Shown here: positions 1 to 7,619 of the stretch, in pieces
Layout: every line of letters starts with the position of its first letter
How positions within the stretch are numbered: the stretch's first letter is position 1
Assembly (NCBI RefSeq): GCF_002215035.1
Contig: NZ_NKFP01000005.1
Span: 1 to 54,047, forward strand
Length of the DNA stretch: 54,047 nt
Direction of reading: 5' to 3'
DNA from: Leptolyngbya ohadii IS1
GTDB taxonomy: Bacteria > Cyanobacteriota > Cyanobacteriia > Elainellales > Elainellaceae
Made by a program: the position numbers and the translations under genes
Notes under the pieces: generated by a model
Told to the model about the DNA's origin: nothing
The model's database searches: none
What the model saw: only the letters and a program-made list of their open reading frames with translations

Positions 1-154
1 CAGACCGATTGCAGGACATCGCCATTTGAAAACGCTGTGCATCTGTTCGCTGTCGCAGCAGCATAAACTCAAAGGCATCTGCCTCAATGCTCTTGTCCTC
101 TGATTGGGGACGATACCCTGGCTTTGGTTTCGGTGGTGGTGAGGCTTTAATCAT
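1..154 (-). CDS. Hypothetical protein, 5' part only (runs off the left edge)
   Basis: An open frame starts at the ATG at 154-152 and stays open to base 1, giving 51 codons. The ATG lies 2 nt after the stop of the coiled-coil gene at 157-543, so the two are probably co-transcribed. The visible N-terminus begins MIKASPPPKPKPGY, a proline- and lysine-rich stretch, and then becomes helical and charged around EADAFEFMLLRQR. No motif or membrane segment is visible. Function is unknown, and the C-terminus is outside the window. Confidence 0.5.
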   Translation of the reverse strand, partial: MIKASPPPKPKPGYRPQSEDKSIEADAFEFMLLRQRTDAQRFQMAMSCNRS

Positions 155-156
155 TG

Positions 157-543
157 CTATGCGCTCGTCCGCCGAATCAGGAAATCAACTGTAGCCGCCT
201 GAGTTGCCACTAGCTTCGACAACTCTGAAATGTTGGCTGATTGCTGCTGCGACACCTGAAGATGCCCATTAATTGCCTGTATCTGCGTGTTGATAGTCTC
301 AGTCTGACGATCGATCGCTTCGACTAGACGGTCTAGTGACTTAGCGGTTTGCTTCACACCAGCATTCATCTGTACAACTTGGACGGTCAGTCCATCAATG
401 CTGTTGGTAATTGTTTCTATTCGACCACCGACTGTTTCCAAAGTCGCTGTAATGCGATCGAGCCGTTCGGTGATGCGCTGATCCATATTGTTGATCCGCG
501 CTTCATTTGCTTCGAGCTGGATTTGAATTGCGTCCCTAGCCAT
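157..543 (-). CDS. Small coiled-coil protein, function unknown
   Basis: The frame encodes 128 residues and starts at the ATG at 543. From about residue 10 to 110 it shows heptad-like spacing of I, L and V with many Q, T, E and R, as in an extended coiled coil (for example RLDRITATLETVGGRIETI). There is no signal peptide, membrane span or catalytic motif. It follows the 65-residue gene by 36 nt and is followed 2 nt later by the gene cut by the left edge, so the three probably form one minus-strand operon. Such proteins occur beside plasmid maintenance genes, but the sequence gives no specific role. Confidence 0.7.
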   Translation of the reverse strand: MARDAIQIQLEANEARINNMDQRITERLDRITATLETVGGRIETITNSIDGLTVQVVQMNAGVKQTAKSLDRLVEAIDRQTETINTQIQAINGHLQVSQQQSANISELSKLVATQAATVDFLIRRTSA

Positions 544-579
544 TGGTCTATCTCGCTAAAAATTGACGGCTGTGCAGCA

Positions 580-777
580 TTAGTTCGATCGTGCCTTACT
601 TTCCTCCTTAATTTGGTCAAGCCGCTCCCTAATCAGCACACGGATTTTTGACGAGAGTGGTAGCTCTCGCCATGCGGCATCATCACGACACTCCTCAATT
701 TCCTCCCTCATGTCGTTGATATCGACAGGGATTCGACCTTTTTGAGCCACTGATTCACCTAGTACATCTTCTTCCAT
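580..777 (-). CDS. Small acidic protein, possibly a DNA-binding or antitoxin-like plasmid protein
   Basis: The ATG at 777 is preceded by a good ribosome site (AAGGGGAA about 7 nt upstream), so it is preferred over an upstream TTG at 819. The product is 65 residues. The N-terminal half is acidic. The C-terminal half, around WRELPLSSKIRVLIRERLDQ, looks like a short amphipathic helix pair, which would fit a ribbon-helix-helix or antitoxin C-terminus, but no family is recognised. It is the first gene of a minus-strand operon that diverges from the gene at 968 across a repeat-rich region holding a palindrome and several CCGGATA repeats. Its promoter is likely there. Function unknown. Confidence 0.55.
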   Translation of the reverse strand: MEEDVLGESVAQKGRIPVDINDMREEIEECRDDAAWRELPLSSKIRVLIRERLDQIKEESKARSN

Positions 778-832
778 AAGTCTATTCCCCTTGTTTCTAA
801 AGATCTCGCTAAGAATCAAATAGATCCTACTT

Positions 833-847
833 GACTCTAATAGAGTC
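833..847. promoter_or_regulatory. Palindrome GACTCTA-A-TAGAGTC, candidate operator
   Basis: Two perfect 7-bp arms flank a single central A, 56 bp upstream of the minus-strand gene at 777 and 121 bp upstream of the divergent gene at 968. The size and place suit a dimeric repressor in a divergent promoter. The MerR-like protein at 968-1270 is one possible binder, which is inference. Confidence 0.4.
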
Positions 848-873
848 TAGTATGTTAGTATCCATTCATGCAA

Positions 874-940
874 CCGGATAATCCAGATCCGATAGCACTG
901 GATAGCACTCAGAGTGAGCCGGATAGGCGAAGCCGGATAG
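874..940. repeat. Cluster of five CCGGATA-like direct repeats
   Basis: Copies start at 874, 889, 899, 919 and 933. The last two lie in identical 10-bp blocks AGCCGGATAG at 917-926 and 931-940. The sequence GATAGCACT also repeats in tandem at 891-899 and 901-909. The cluster ends 27 bp before the ATG at 968. It could be an iteron-like or operator array; the sequence does not decide which. Confidence 0.45.
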
Positions 941-967
941 TAAAGGACTTCTAATCGGACAGCACTT

Positions 968-1270
968 ATGGAGGCAGTAATTCCCGACAAAGAGATAACT
1001 GGACTGACGATCGCTGACTTATGGATCGAACTTCGTATTGCTCATGGCAGTGCCCCTGGTCGATCGCAGTTTTATGAATGGCTAAAAGCTGCCTGGATAC
1101 ATCGCCCAATGAAGCGAGGAGGAATTAAAGCTAAGCAGACCTACAACGAATTCGACTTAAACCGCCTGAAACGGCTGCACGAACTCAAGACAGAACTCGG
1201 AAGTCTGCAAGCCGCCAAAGAACATCTGAAGACAGAAATTTTGCAGAACCCTGAACTTTATGGAGATTAG
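968..1270 (+). CDS. MerR-like helix-turn-helix protein
   Basis: The frame encodes 100 residues. The central part, with YEWLKAAWIHRPMKRGGIKA followed by YNEFDLNRLKRLHELKTELG, looks like a winged helix-turn-helix of the MerR/excisionase type followed by a helix. It is therefore probably a small DNA-binding regulator or excisionase-like protein. No clear ribosome site precedes the ATG. It is the first gene of a long plus-strand run and sits directly after the CCGGATA repeat cluster, so autoregulation through those repeats is plausible. The next gene starts 2 nt after its stop. The fold assignment rests on sequence pattern only. Confidence 0.6.
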   Translation: MEAVIPDKEITGLTIADLWIELRIAHGSAPGRSQFYEWLKAAWIHRPMKRGGIKAKQTYNEFDLNRLKRLHELKTELGSLQAAKEHLKTEILQNPELYGD

Positions 1271-1272
1271 AA

Positions 1273-1782
1273 ATGGGACTGAGCGCGAGAGAAATTCAAG
1301 AGATTAGCAGCAGCAACGGTACGCAACCGACTGCTCAAACTACAGAAACAACAACCCAGGAGGCAATTGCCCTTACTGTTCTATCGCAGGCTGCCGCAGG
1401 GACAATCCGCCAATCGATCGGAGCCGCAAACCAGTTCGCAGATAAGCTTGAAGACCAGCGTGATTTGGTCACGACCCACGCCGCCCAGCGCATTACTGCA
1501 ATTCTCAATCCCGTTTCGATCCAGGCTGAGATTGCGGCGAAAGCTGTTTCTGAATTGGAGGGACAGGCATTCGTCCCTTTCGAGGTAGAGGCGATCGAGT
1601 TACCCGAAGTGCAGCGATATGTGCCGCAATTACCAGCGTCCTATGTCTCCTTGTCGTCTCCGTCCCTACCATCCGGTTGCAATTCAAACAATGCCACCGG
1701 GAACGAAACGACCTCGAATGGGAGCTTCAGAACTCCAGTGCCAGCCGGGACGGGATTCGGAGAGCAGCGCAAAGCTTCTTAG
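1273..1782 (+). CDS. Hypothetical protein, helical N-terminus and low-complexity C-terminus
   Basis: The frame encodes 169 residues, begins 2 nt after the preceding stop and has GGAG about 8 nt upstream. Residues 1-100 are rich in A, Q, T and E and probably helical (TQEAIALTVLSQAAAGTI). The C-terminal 40 residues are rich in S, N, G, P and T and probably disordered. No transmembrane span, signal peptide or known domain is visible. Its place between a DNA-binding protein and a series of exported and membrane proteins suggests it belongs to the same operon. No function can be assigned. Confidence 0.6.
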   Translation: MGLSAREIQEISSSNGTQPTAQTTETTTQEAIALTVLSQAAAGTIRQSIGAANQFADKLEDQRDLVTTHAAQRITAILNPVSIQAEIAAKAVSELEGQAFVPFEVEAIELPEVQRYVPQLPASYVSLSSPSLPSGCNSNNATGNETTSNGSFRTPVPAGTGFGEQRKAS

Positions 1783-1875
1783 ATTGCAACAGATAATCGG
1801 TCGCCCTGCCAGAGATTGCAGCCAACGGCAGGGCATCACTCCAAAAACTACTCAAAGCCCGGAGCTATCTAAATT

Positions 1876-2208
1876 ATGAGACTTTCGACCTCAGTTTTGC
1901 TATTTGCCTCGGTTGTTTGCATGGCGGCTCCCGCAATTCCGACATTGCGAGCCTATGCTCTCCCCCCAACTGGGATTGAGCAGCTTCCCTTTGAAGCCCC
2001 TACAACCTTCCCAATTCACGAGCCAGTTTCAATCGAGCAACTGCCGCAATACAAGGAGCCGTTGCAACCGATTGACACGGGCACTTATATTGCACCTCCC
2101 CGCACAGTTCAGGTTCCTTCCGGTGGTGCTCCTCGTCCCTGGCGTGACTCATCCGGCAAGTTTGCAGGCAGCAATCCCTTCGGCTCTGCCCCGCGCAATT
2201 TGTATTGA
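1876..2208 (+). CDS. Exported proline-rich small protein
   Basis: The frame encodes 110 residues. The first 27 or so are a classic Sec signal peptide: MRLSTS, a hydrophobic core LLFASVVCMAAPAIPTL, and a plausible cleavage near AYA. The mature part is proline-rich (QLPFEAPTTFPIHEPVSI) and ends in a glycine/serine-rich tail around WRDSSGKFAGSNPF. It should act in the periplasm or thylakoid lumen. It follows an untranslated gap of 93 nt and precedes a row of membrane protein genes. No domain is recognised. A structural or linker role in an envelope complex is inference. Confidence 0.6.
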   Translation: MRLSTSVLLFASVVCMAAPAIPTLRAYALPPTGIEQLPFEAPTTFPIHEPVSIEQLPQYKEPLQPIDTGTYIAPPRTVQVPSGGAPRPWRDSSGKFAGSNPFGSAPRNLY

Positions 2209-2231
2209 TGTCCCGCGCAACGAAGACAAAC

Positions 2232-2263
2232 GCCCTGAGAATTTGGCGCATCAAACTCAGGGC
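2232..2263 (+). promoter_or_regulatory. Hairpin in the 2209-2295 gap
   Basis: Perfect 8-bp arms GCCCTGAG and CTCAGGGC are separated by 16 nt. No T-run follows, so it is not a standard intrinsic terminator. It could be a partial attenuator or an mRNA-stability element between the exported protein and the first membrane protein. Confidence 0.3.
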
Positions 2264-2295
2264 AACCACCTTCATCAGGGAGCTAAACCCCATCT

Positions 2296-2802
2296 ATGGA
2301 ACTCAAATCTTTTACCGCTAAAACAATTGAAGTCGCAGCCGCAGGCGGAGCCGGATTATTTGCAGCATCTGCCCTTTCCCTGACGATCAGCGGTGCTGCC
2401 CTATTTGCAGCCTCGCCGTTTGTGACTGATTCGATCGAATCTGCGATCGGTCAGTGGATGTTCAAAAGTGGCATTGTAGCAGGGGTGGGCGGATTGGTTC
2501 ATTTTGCTTGCTGGGAAGTGTACATCAATCTCGCTACCCCTCGTAGGCGATCGAACGAGGAAGAGCTGCTTCCTCTAATCCCAGAATCATCCCCCCCTGA
2601 CCCCGACGCGGATGATCAGGATTGGGATCTGGGTGCACTTCTTCAAATGCCCGATGAAGTGGCTGATACGCCTTCTATTTGCCTCGATTGCCAGCATCTG
2701 AACTGGGATCTTTTTTCTGAATCAGATCAGCACTGTTTAGTGCGAGATTTCCCAGAGCATCCTGATTTCTGCCCAGACTGGCAGTCGAGCGGGGAGGTCT
2801 GA
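2296..2802 (+). CDS. Two-span membrane protein with acidic linker and C-terminal cysteine cluster
   Basis: The frame encodes 168 residues. Two hydrophobic segments are visible, about residues 11-42 (AAAGGAGLFAASALSLTISG) and 58-80 (GIVAGVGGLVHFACWEVYI). A positively charged RRRSNEEE stop follows, then an acidic, proline-rich linker (PPDPDADDQDWDLG). The C-terminus holds four cysteines in the order CLDC, HCL and FCPDW, which could bind a metal such as zinc. The soluble tail should be cytoplasmic by the positive-inside rule. It is separated by 1 nt from the next gene, so the two are probably translated together. No family is recognised. Confidence 0.6.
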   Translation: MELKSFTAKTIEVAAAGGAGLFAASALSLTISGAALFAASPFVTDSIESAIGQWMFKSGIVAGVGGLVHFACWEVYINLATPRRRSNEEELLPLIPESSPPDPDADDQDWDLGALLQMPDEVADTPSICLDCQHLNWDLFSESDQHCLVRDFPEHPDFCPDWQSSGEV

Positions 2803-2803
2803 G

Positions 2804-3595
2804 ATGCAGCCTGACAAAACGAAAAGCCCGATCGCTGGACTCAACCTTTCTCCCGCTGGTGCATTAGCCCGTCGAATTCAAAGGTTAACGCTAAAGCAAT
2901 GGATGTTCGGTGTACTCGGTGTTGGCGGACTTGCCACCCTGGCGATCGGCATTCATCTAATGGTTACGGATGCGAAGCCGACCCGATCGAGCGCGAACAA
3001 CTCGATTCAACAGTGGATTCTCGATGCACACCCCGCAGTACTCGCAGGCGTGACGGACGCAAACGGCAAGCCCAGGGGGATGTCTCGATACGAGGCGTTG
3101 ACGAAGCTGTACAAGACTCTGCCGGAGTTCGAGCAGCGATTAGACCGCGCCTCCCAGCAACACATGAACGCCATGCTCACCCACGAAGCCGATCGCCTGC
3201 TTCAGCAAGCTCAGAAGGAAATTGCTGAGGGTATTGAGGCACAAGACGCAGTGATCGATATGGATGCCTGTAAGCAGCGTCTGGAGACGCAAAAGTGCAT
3301 CTTGCTCCGGTACGCCGGAGACGGAATTCGGGACATTGTAGTGGGCGACAAAGCAATGGACATCTATACCACGGCAAAGGGCTACATCAGGTTCAAAGCT
3401 GCGATTCTCGCTCTATTTCCCCCACCGATCGATCCAGACCCACAAGCCCCGACGATCGCCTACCAGAACTACCGGGATGCGGTCATGCTGTTGCTGCAAT
3501 ATCTTCCCCAGGCGGAGATGGGTGGGAGCTTGCCTGATGGATTAGCCAGCACCAACACAGCCCAAAACACGAAAGACGAAAACCCGATCGATTAG
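2804..3595 (+). CDS. Single-span membrane protein, function unknown
   Basis: The frame encodes 263 residues. After a basic N-terminus (RRIQRLTLKQ) comes one transmembrane helix at about residues 33-53 (MFGVLGVGGLATLAIGIHLMV). The remainder is a soluble, mainly helical domain, rich in Q, A, E and D around LLQQAQKEIAEGIEAQDAVI, and is predicted to be outside the cytoplasm. Starts and stops are tightly packed with both neighbours: the previous stop is 1 nt upstream and the next ATG is 7 nt downstream. No catalytic motif is visible. It is most likely a scaffold partner of the ATPase encoded next, which is inference from position. Confidence 0.6.
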   Translation: MQPDKTKSPIAGLNLSPAGALARRIQRLTLKQWMFGVLGVGGLATLAIGIHLMVTDAKPTRSSANNSIQQWILDAHPAVLAGVTDANGKPRGMSRYEALTKLYKTLPEFEQRLDRASQQHMNAMLTHEADRLLQQAQKEIAEGIEAQDAVIDMDACKQRLETQKCILLRYAGDGIRDIVVGDKAMDIYTTAKGYIRFKAAILALFPPPIDPDPQAPTIAYQNYRDAVMLLLQYLPQAEMGGSLPDGLASTNTAQNTKDENPID

Positions 3596-3602
3596 GTGCA
3601 TC

Positions 3603-5108
3603 ATGGACGGCAAGTATTTAAGCCTGAATCAATCTCGGATAGCAGCCCTAACCCTTGCCGTTGCTGGCTTGTGCCTTGTTGCTTGGGGAACGAGCAGCGC
3701 AACGAACATTCGATATCAGCTAAAGCCCGATCAAGTAGAGCAAATTCATCAAGCCGGGGAACGTTTGCAGGACGTGGAGGTTCCGATCGATCGACCTGCT
3801 CTCGTTGGCAGTTCCATGATCAAGGCATCACTGGGACTACTTGCCCTGGTCGGTGCTGCGATCGTTGCACCCGATCGCCCGAAAAAGCTACCGACGATCG
3901 CAATGGAAGATGAACTCGCCGAAGTTGCCGCTGGTGCTGCCCCAAAGCCGAGAAAGGATGAAATTCTCAGCCAAATTCGGCATTCCCTCGCGTCTTACCT
4001 GCAACAGCAGCCCTGGCTGATGCAGTGCGTGAAGGCAAAGATGATTATCATCACGGGGGCAAGTGGCTCTAAAAAATCTCGGACTGCTGCCGGAATTGCA
4101 TTTCTCAGAGCTATCCACGGAGATGAGGTAATTATTCTCAGTCCCCACGCTCAGCAGGATCAGGCAGCAGGCACCTGGATCGCCGGAGAATTATTTGACG
4201 AGAGCGACATTCTGGGAGAGCGCGATCGGGCACTGGGTGCAAATCGTACTCAGTTGTCCATGCCGCGACGAGTAGTAATCCTAGATGAGTTTACAGGCTG
4301 GTGCGACGGTAGCTATCCGCTGCTGGCTGAGTTTGGGCGAGAGATGATTTCTCACGGCTGCCGTGGCACTCGCAAGCAGAATGCCTGTGACATCTTCATT
4401 GCCCACAGCGCAGATGGAGCGATTAACAAAGGGTTATTTGGGGGTGATGCTCTTGAATCTGGCTTGCTCACTCTGTCTTTGCATACAGCAATGGTAATTC
4501 ATCTCGAAGCTGATACCGATCCGTTCGGTGAAACCATTCCAGCCGGAAGAGGCTGGTGGAAGCCCGCTAACACTCCCTTTGCAGATGAATCTGCTCGGAA
4601 ACCGCTCACCCTCCCGTCCTGGCTCGACCCTGCCTTTCTTCGATCGCAGTTTCAAGAATGGCTTTACGAGGCAGGCATCGGACTAAAAGCCGGGGTGATA
4701 GATACCAGCAAGCGTCCGCCCAAAATCGATCCACGCATCCAGGAAGCAGTCGATCGCCTCATCAATCCAGCCAATCCTGCTCTGGCAGACACGCTCGATC
4801 GCCTGTTTAACCTGTCTGATGATGATGCCCCGACCGATGGACTGGGAGCCAAAGAAATCGACTGGGAGACAGCCCCAGCGAAAGCAAAAGAGTTCCTGCA
4901 ATACTGCCTTAGCAAAGGAGCAAAATCGGCTGATACCTATGGCTGGTTTGAAGTCGATCGACTGTTCACGAATTATGGACGGAATCACAATTTCACTAGA
5001 CCTCAGTTCAAAGATTTTCTAGCAGCATTACAGGTTCGGAAACTGGGGCAGTTCAGGGACAAGACAGAAAAACACTGGAAGCCTCTAATCCATCCGTCCG
5101 ACCTTTAA
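3603..5108 (+). CDS. Membrane-anchored P-loop ATPase, coupling-protein-like topology
   Basis: The product is 501 residues. Two transmembrane helices lie at about 12-32 and 70-89, bracketing a loop of about 37 residues, with a large cytosolic domain behind them. That is the layout of type IV coupling proteins and related DNA-pumping ATPases. The P-loop at 152-159 reads GASGSKKS, with lysine where the usual glycine of GxxxxGK[ST] stands. A Walker B strand RRVVILDEF lies at 222-230, with acidic residues D228 and E229. The C-terminal 100 residues are helical and may bind DNA or a partner. It may power substrate movement across the inner membrane. No VirB4-like gene lies nearby, so a full type IV system is not shown. 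Whether the changed P-loop hydrolyses ATP is open. Confidence 0.65.
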   Translation: MDGKYLSLNQSRIAALTLAVAGLCLVAWGTSSATNIRYQLKPDQVEQIHQAGERLQDVEVPIDRPALVGSSMIKASLGLLALVGAAIVAPDRPKKLPTIAMEDELAEVAAGAAPKPRKDEILSQIRHSLASYLQQQPWLMQCVKAKMIIITGASGSKKSRTAAGIAFLRAIHGDEVIILSPHAQQDQAAGTWIAGELFDESDILGERDRALGANRTQLSMPRRVVILDEFTGWCDGSYPLLAEFGREMISHGCRGTRKQNACDIFIAHSADGAINKGLFGGDALESGLLTLSLHTAMVIHLEADTDPFGETIPAGRGWWKPANTPFADESARKPLTLPSWLDPAFLRSQFQEWLYEAGIGLKAGVIDTSKRPPKIDPRIQEAVDRLINPANPALADTLDRLFNLSDDDAPTDGLGAKEIDWETAPAKAKEFLQYCLSKGAKSADTYGWFEVDRLFTNYGRNHNFTRPQFKDFLAALQVRKLGQFRDKTEKHWKPLIHPSDL

Positions 5109-5299
5109 TCCGTGTGTGTCGCGTGTCGTGTGTCCCTGCCCTGCTTGAACTCTGCATACGCTCCAGCGTGTGTATTCCTGCCACATATTCCCCCTACACA
5201 GCCACCGTATCTCCCCGATCGCGTGTAATTTGTGTGCAAGGCAGAAATAGGTCAGGCGTATCAACAAATCACAGCAGTTTCTATTAGGAGAAAATCAAA

Positions 5300-5719
5300 A
5301 TGTCGAAAGCAGAAAAGATGGAATATAACCACGAAACTGGAGCTTATGAGAAGCGTGGCAAGCGCGGTTTTATCGGTGAACTTGCGCTCGGAATGTCCGG
5401 CATTTGGTGGGCAATTACTCACCCTCTCCAAGGTGGATTAAGAAGCTTTGGGGCATTCTCCGCAATCCTGGGATTAATTGCGCTGCTGTCAGGAGTCGCA
5501 CACCTAATAGCAGGGAGACCGGGCACAGCCCGTTTAACAACCAACCCCACCGACCTTGGCGCATGGGGAGCAGATAAGCTTGTCCGTCCGGTCATTACAG
5601 GTGGGGCTGCGGTTGTAGAGCAAACCGTTCGCCCGGTCAATTCAGATGAAGAACAACCTGTCATTGTGAATCTGAACCGCGATCGCCAGAACCAGCTAGA
5701 GCAGTCGGAGCAACAATGA
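5300..5719 (+). CDS. Small membrane protein
   Basis: The product is 139 residues. The ATG at 5300 has a strong ribosome site, AGGAG at 5286-5290. A charged N-terminus is followed by one or two hydrophobic segments, about 29-42 and 50-71 (FGAFSAILGLIALLSGVAHL). A soluble tail ends in a charged, asparagine- and glutamine-rich C-terminus. The 191-nt gap before it (5109-5299) holds no gene and may contain a promoter. Its stop overlaps the ATG of the next small gene (ATGA at 5716-5719), a sign of translational coupling. No family is recognised. Confidence 0.65.
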   Translation: MSKAEKMEYNHETGAYEKRGKRGFIGELALGMSGIWWAITHPLQGGLRSFGAFSAILGLIALLSGVAHLIAGRPGTARLTTNPTDLGAWGADKLVRPVITGGAAVVEQTVRPVNSDEEQPVIVNLNRDRQNQLEQSEQQ

Positions 5720-5874
5720 TGCATGGTGCAGCCCTAAGAATCTTCCTGATCTCAGTTTTTTGGGCTGCGGCTGCACTGGATGTTTTAAAGCCCGGTTATC
5801 TCACCTTCCATAACCCGCTCCAGTCAGAGCAGCCGCAGCCAAAGCTTGATGTTCCTTTCGTTCCCTTTATTTGA
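5716..5874 (+). CDS. 52-residue small membrane or exported protein
   Basis: The frame is short but well placed. The ATG at 5716 overlaps the previous stop as ATGA, and the TGA at 5872-5874 lies 7 nt before the ATG at 5882. The product begins MMHGAALRIFLISVFWAAAA, a hydrophobic segment at about 4-22 that could be a signal anchor, followed by a proline-rich soluble part (NPLQSEQPQPKLDV). Such small hydrophobic proteins are common components of envelope machines. Function unknown. The evidence is the tight coupling on both sides and the coherent hydrophobic segment. Confidence 0.5.
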   Translation: MMHGAALRIFLISVFWAAAALDVLKPGYLTFHNPLQSEQPQPKLDVPFVPFI

Positions 5875-5881
5875 GTTTGAA

Positions 5882-7609
5882 ATGACATCAACCCCAATCT
5901 TTATCCATATTGAAAACGATCACGGCATTCGTTGGGGAGCATGGATACTGACCGTACTACTCGCAGCACCAGCCGCCGCAGTTTTGACCGTCAAGCCGAT
6001 TAACGACTTCATTACCGCAGGATTCACGATTGGGCGGTGGATCGGCAAAGCGGGCAACGCTGTCACTATCCCAGCAGGGACAGCCGGACTAACCGATGTT
6101 CAAAGATCAAATGCTCAAATCATTATTGAGGAGGGATTAAAGCTGGGAGCCAGCCAGCGCGACTTAGAAGTGGCGATCGCGGCAGCGATGCAGGAATGTC
6201 AGCTTGAGAACTGCGACTACGGTGATCGAGATTCGCTCGGATTATTTCAGCAACGACCTTCCCAGGACTGGGGGAGCGAAGCTGAGATCATGAACCCGCA
6301 CTATGCAGCCCAAGCATTCTTCAAAGGCGCGGGCACAAATCCCGGCTTGCTCAACATCTCCGATCGCAGCAGTATGAGCCTGACGCAAGCAGCGCAGGCA
6401 GTACAGCGATCGGAATTCCCTAACAAGTATGCTAACCATGAGGCGGTTGCTAAGGAGGTTGTAGCCGCAGCCCTGGCGAACCGTGTTCCTGGTGCTGTGG
6501 GTGGTAAGACGGTTCCACTTAAAGGGGTTGTTGTCACTTCTGCAAAGGATGCTTCTGGTGAGCCGGGATTAGACTATGTGGTTTCCGACGGGCAGCGTGG
6601 TGCAGAATTTGGGGCATTGGCTGCTGGGGAGGTCGTTGAAGTTGTGGCTGATCAGGACTGGGAATCACACCTGGAGGCAGGAGATTCCCGTCGCGGCTAC
6701 GGCAACTTAGTCGTGGTTCGGACAAGAGACGATCAGGGCAACGAAATTGATATGCTCTATGGCCACATGGATACAGTTCTTGTTCAGCATGGGCAGCAGG
6801 TTTCGATCGGCACGATAATCGGAATTCAAGGCAGGACTGGATCGACCACTGGACCGCACGTATCGGTTGATTTCTTTGCTCCCGGAACCCGATCGGCGAA
6901 TGCCGCATCCCTGGCAATGCGCGATCGAATTGCTGAAATCCTCCAGTCCAATCCCGATGCGCTGAATCAGCAGATTCAATCTGCCACACCTCCCCTGCCC
7001 CAGCTTCCTCTAATTACCGAACTGGGGACACTGGCGAAAATTGAATTGCCGAAGGATTTGAGGTTGCCATCCTTCAACTCCGTCCCTGCTCTCCAGGCAG
7101 AAGCCAACGGCATCCCTACGTCTTTCGTCTCTGTTCAAACTCCTACCGGATTATGCTCTGGTTTTGCAGTTGCACTCGATCGCATCGTTACAGCCCGTCA
7201 CTGCATTCATGATCCAGATTCAGTAACAGTGGTTGACCAATCTGGGCAGTGGCTTAAGGGTGTAATGACTGCCAGTGCTGAGGATGCGGCGATCGTGCGG
7301 GTAGAGGGGGCACAGTTCTCACCCGCTCAACTGGGAACCACGCCACCGCCCGGAGCTGCCCTGGTTACTTGGGGACATCCTAATGGTGTGAAGGTGATCG
7401 AGCAATCTCAACTGACTCTACAGACCGTGAATGGCTCTACTTTTACAGCGCAGCCAGCCGGAGGAGCCAAGACTATCGGTGGTTTTTCTGGAGGTCAGGT
7501 ACAGGACGAATCTGGGCGTGTCGTCGGGTTCAATTCAGAGGCGAATCCTCAGGGCGTGGTCAAGATTCAGTCCATCGAAGTTGTTGAAAAACTTTTGAAT
7601 TTGAAATAG
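5882..7609 (+). CDS. Membrane-anchored fusion: lysozyme-like, degenerate M23-like and trypsin-like domains
   Basis: The ATG at 5882, 7 nt after the preceding stop, is preferred over 5846/5849, which overlap that gene. The product is 575 residues. An N-terminal transmembrane helix lies at about 18-37. A lysozyme-like domain at about 70-200 carries MQEC followed by GDRDSLGLFQQRPSQDWG (residues 114-131), a signature known from actinobacterial wall hydrolases, with E105 a candidate acid. A LytM/M23-like region at about 205-340 keeps YGHM and GPHVSVD but lacks the first zinc motif and the second histidine of HxH, so it probably binds rather than cuts peptidoglycan. A serine-protease domain at about 410-575 shows H440 in TARHC, D468 and S536 in GFSGG, a complete triad. 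It should act at the envelope with the neighbouring membrane proteins and ATPase. Confidence 0.75.
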   Translation: MTSTPIFIHIENDHGIRWGAWILTVLLAAPAAAVLTVKPINDFITAGFTIGRWIGKAGNAVTIPAGTAGLTDVQRSNAQIIIEEGLKLGASQRDLEVAIAAAMQECQLENCDYGDRDSLGLFQQRPSQDWGSEAEIMNPHYAAQAFFKGAGTNPGLLNISDRSSMSLTQAAQAVQRSEFPNKYANHEAVAKEVVAAALANRVPGAVGGKTVPLKGVVVTSAKDASGEPGLDYVVSDGQRGAEFGALAAGEVVEVVADQDWESHLEAGDSRRGYGNLVVVRTRDDQGNEIDMLYGHMDTVLVQHGQQVSIGTIIGIQGRTGSTTGPHVSVDFFAPGTRSANAASLAMRDRIAEILQSNPDALNQQIQSATPPLPQLPLITELGTLAKIELPKDLRLPSFNSVPALQAEANGIPTSFVSVQTPTGLCSGFAVALDRIVTARHCIHDPDSVTVVDQSGQWLKGVMTASAEDAAIVRVEGAQFSPAQLGTTPPPGAALVTWGHPNGVKVIEQSQLTLQTVNGSTFTAQPAGGAKTIGGFSGGQVQDESGRVVGFNSEANPQGVVKIQSIEVVEKLLNLK

Positions 7610-7619
7610 AGAGGTTTCT

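Noticed and set aside
349-651. Plus-strand frame of 100 residues over the small minus genes
   Set aside because: It is antisense to the coiled-coil gene, has no ribosome site and no recognisable pattern.
1619-1879. Plus-strand 86-residue frame
   Set aside because: It overlaps the 3' part of the gene at 1273-1782 in another frame and has low-complexity composition without a ribosome site.
1904-2383. 159-residue plus-strand frame
   Set aside because: It overlaps the exported protein with a good signal peptide and the next membrane protein; its sequence looks like a shadow.
5130-5245. GTGTGTGTCG-type simple repeats in the 5109-5299 gap as a regulatory array
   Set aside because: Short, irregular GT-rich tracts without a clear unit.
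6534-6989. Minus-strand frame inside the fusion protease gene
   Set aside because: It is antisense to clear M23-like and linker coding; no motif or start signal.
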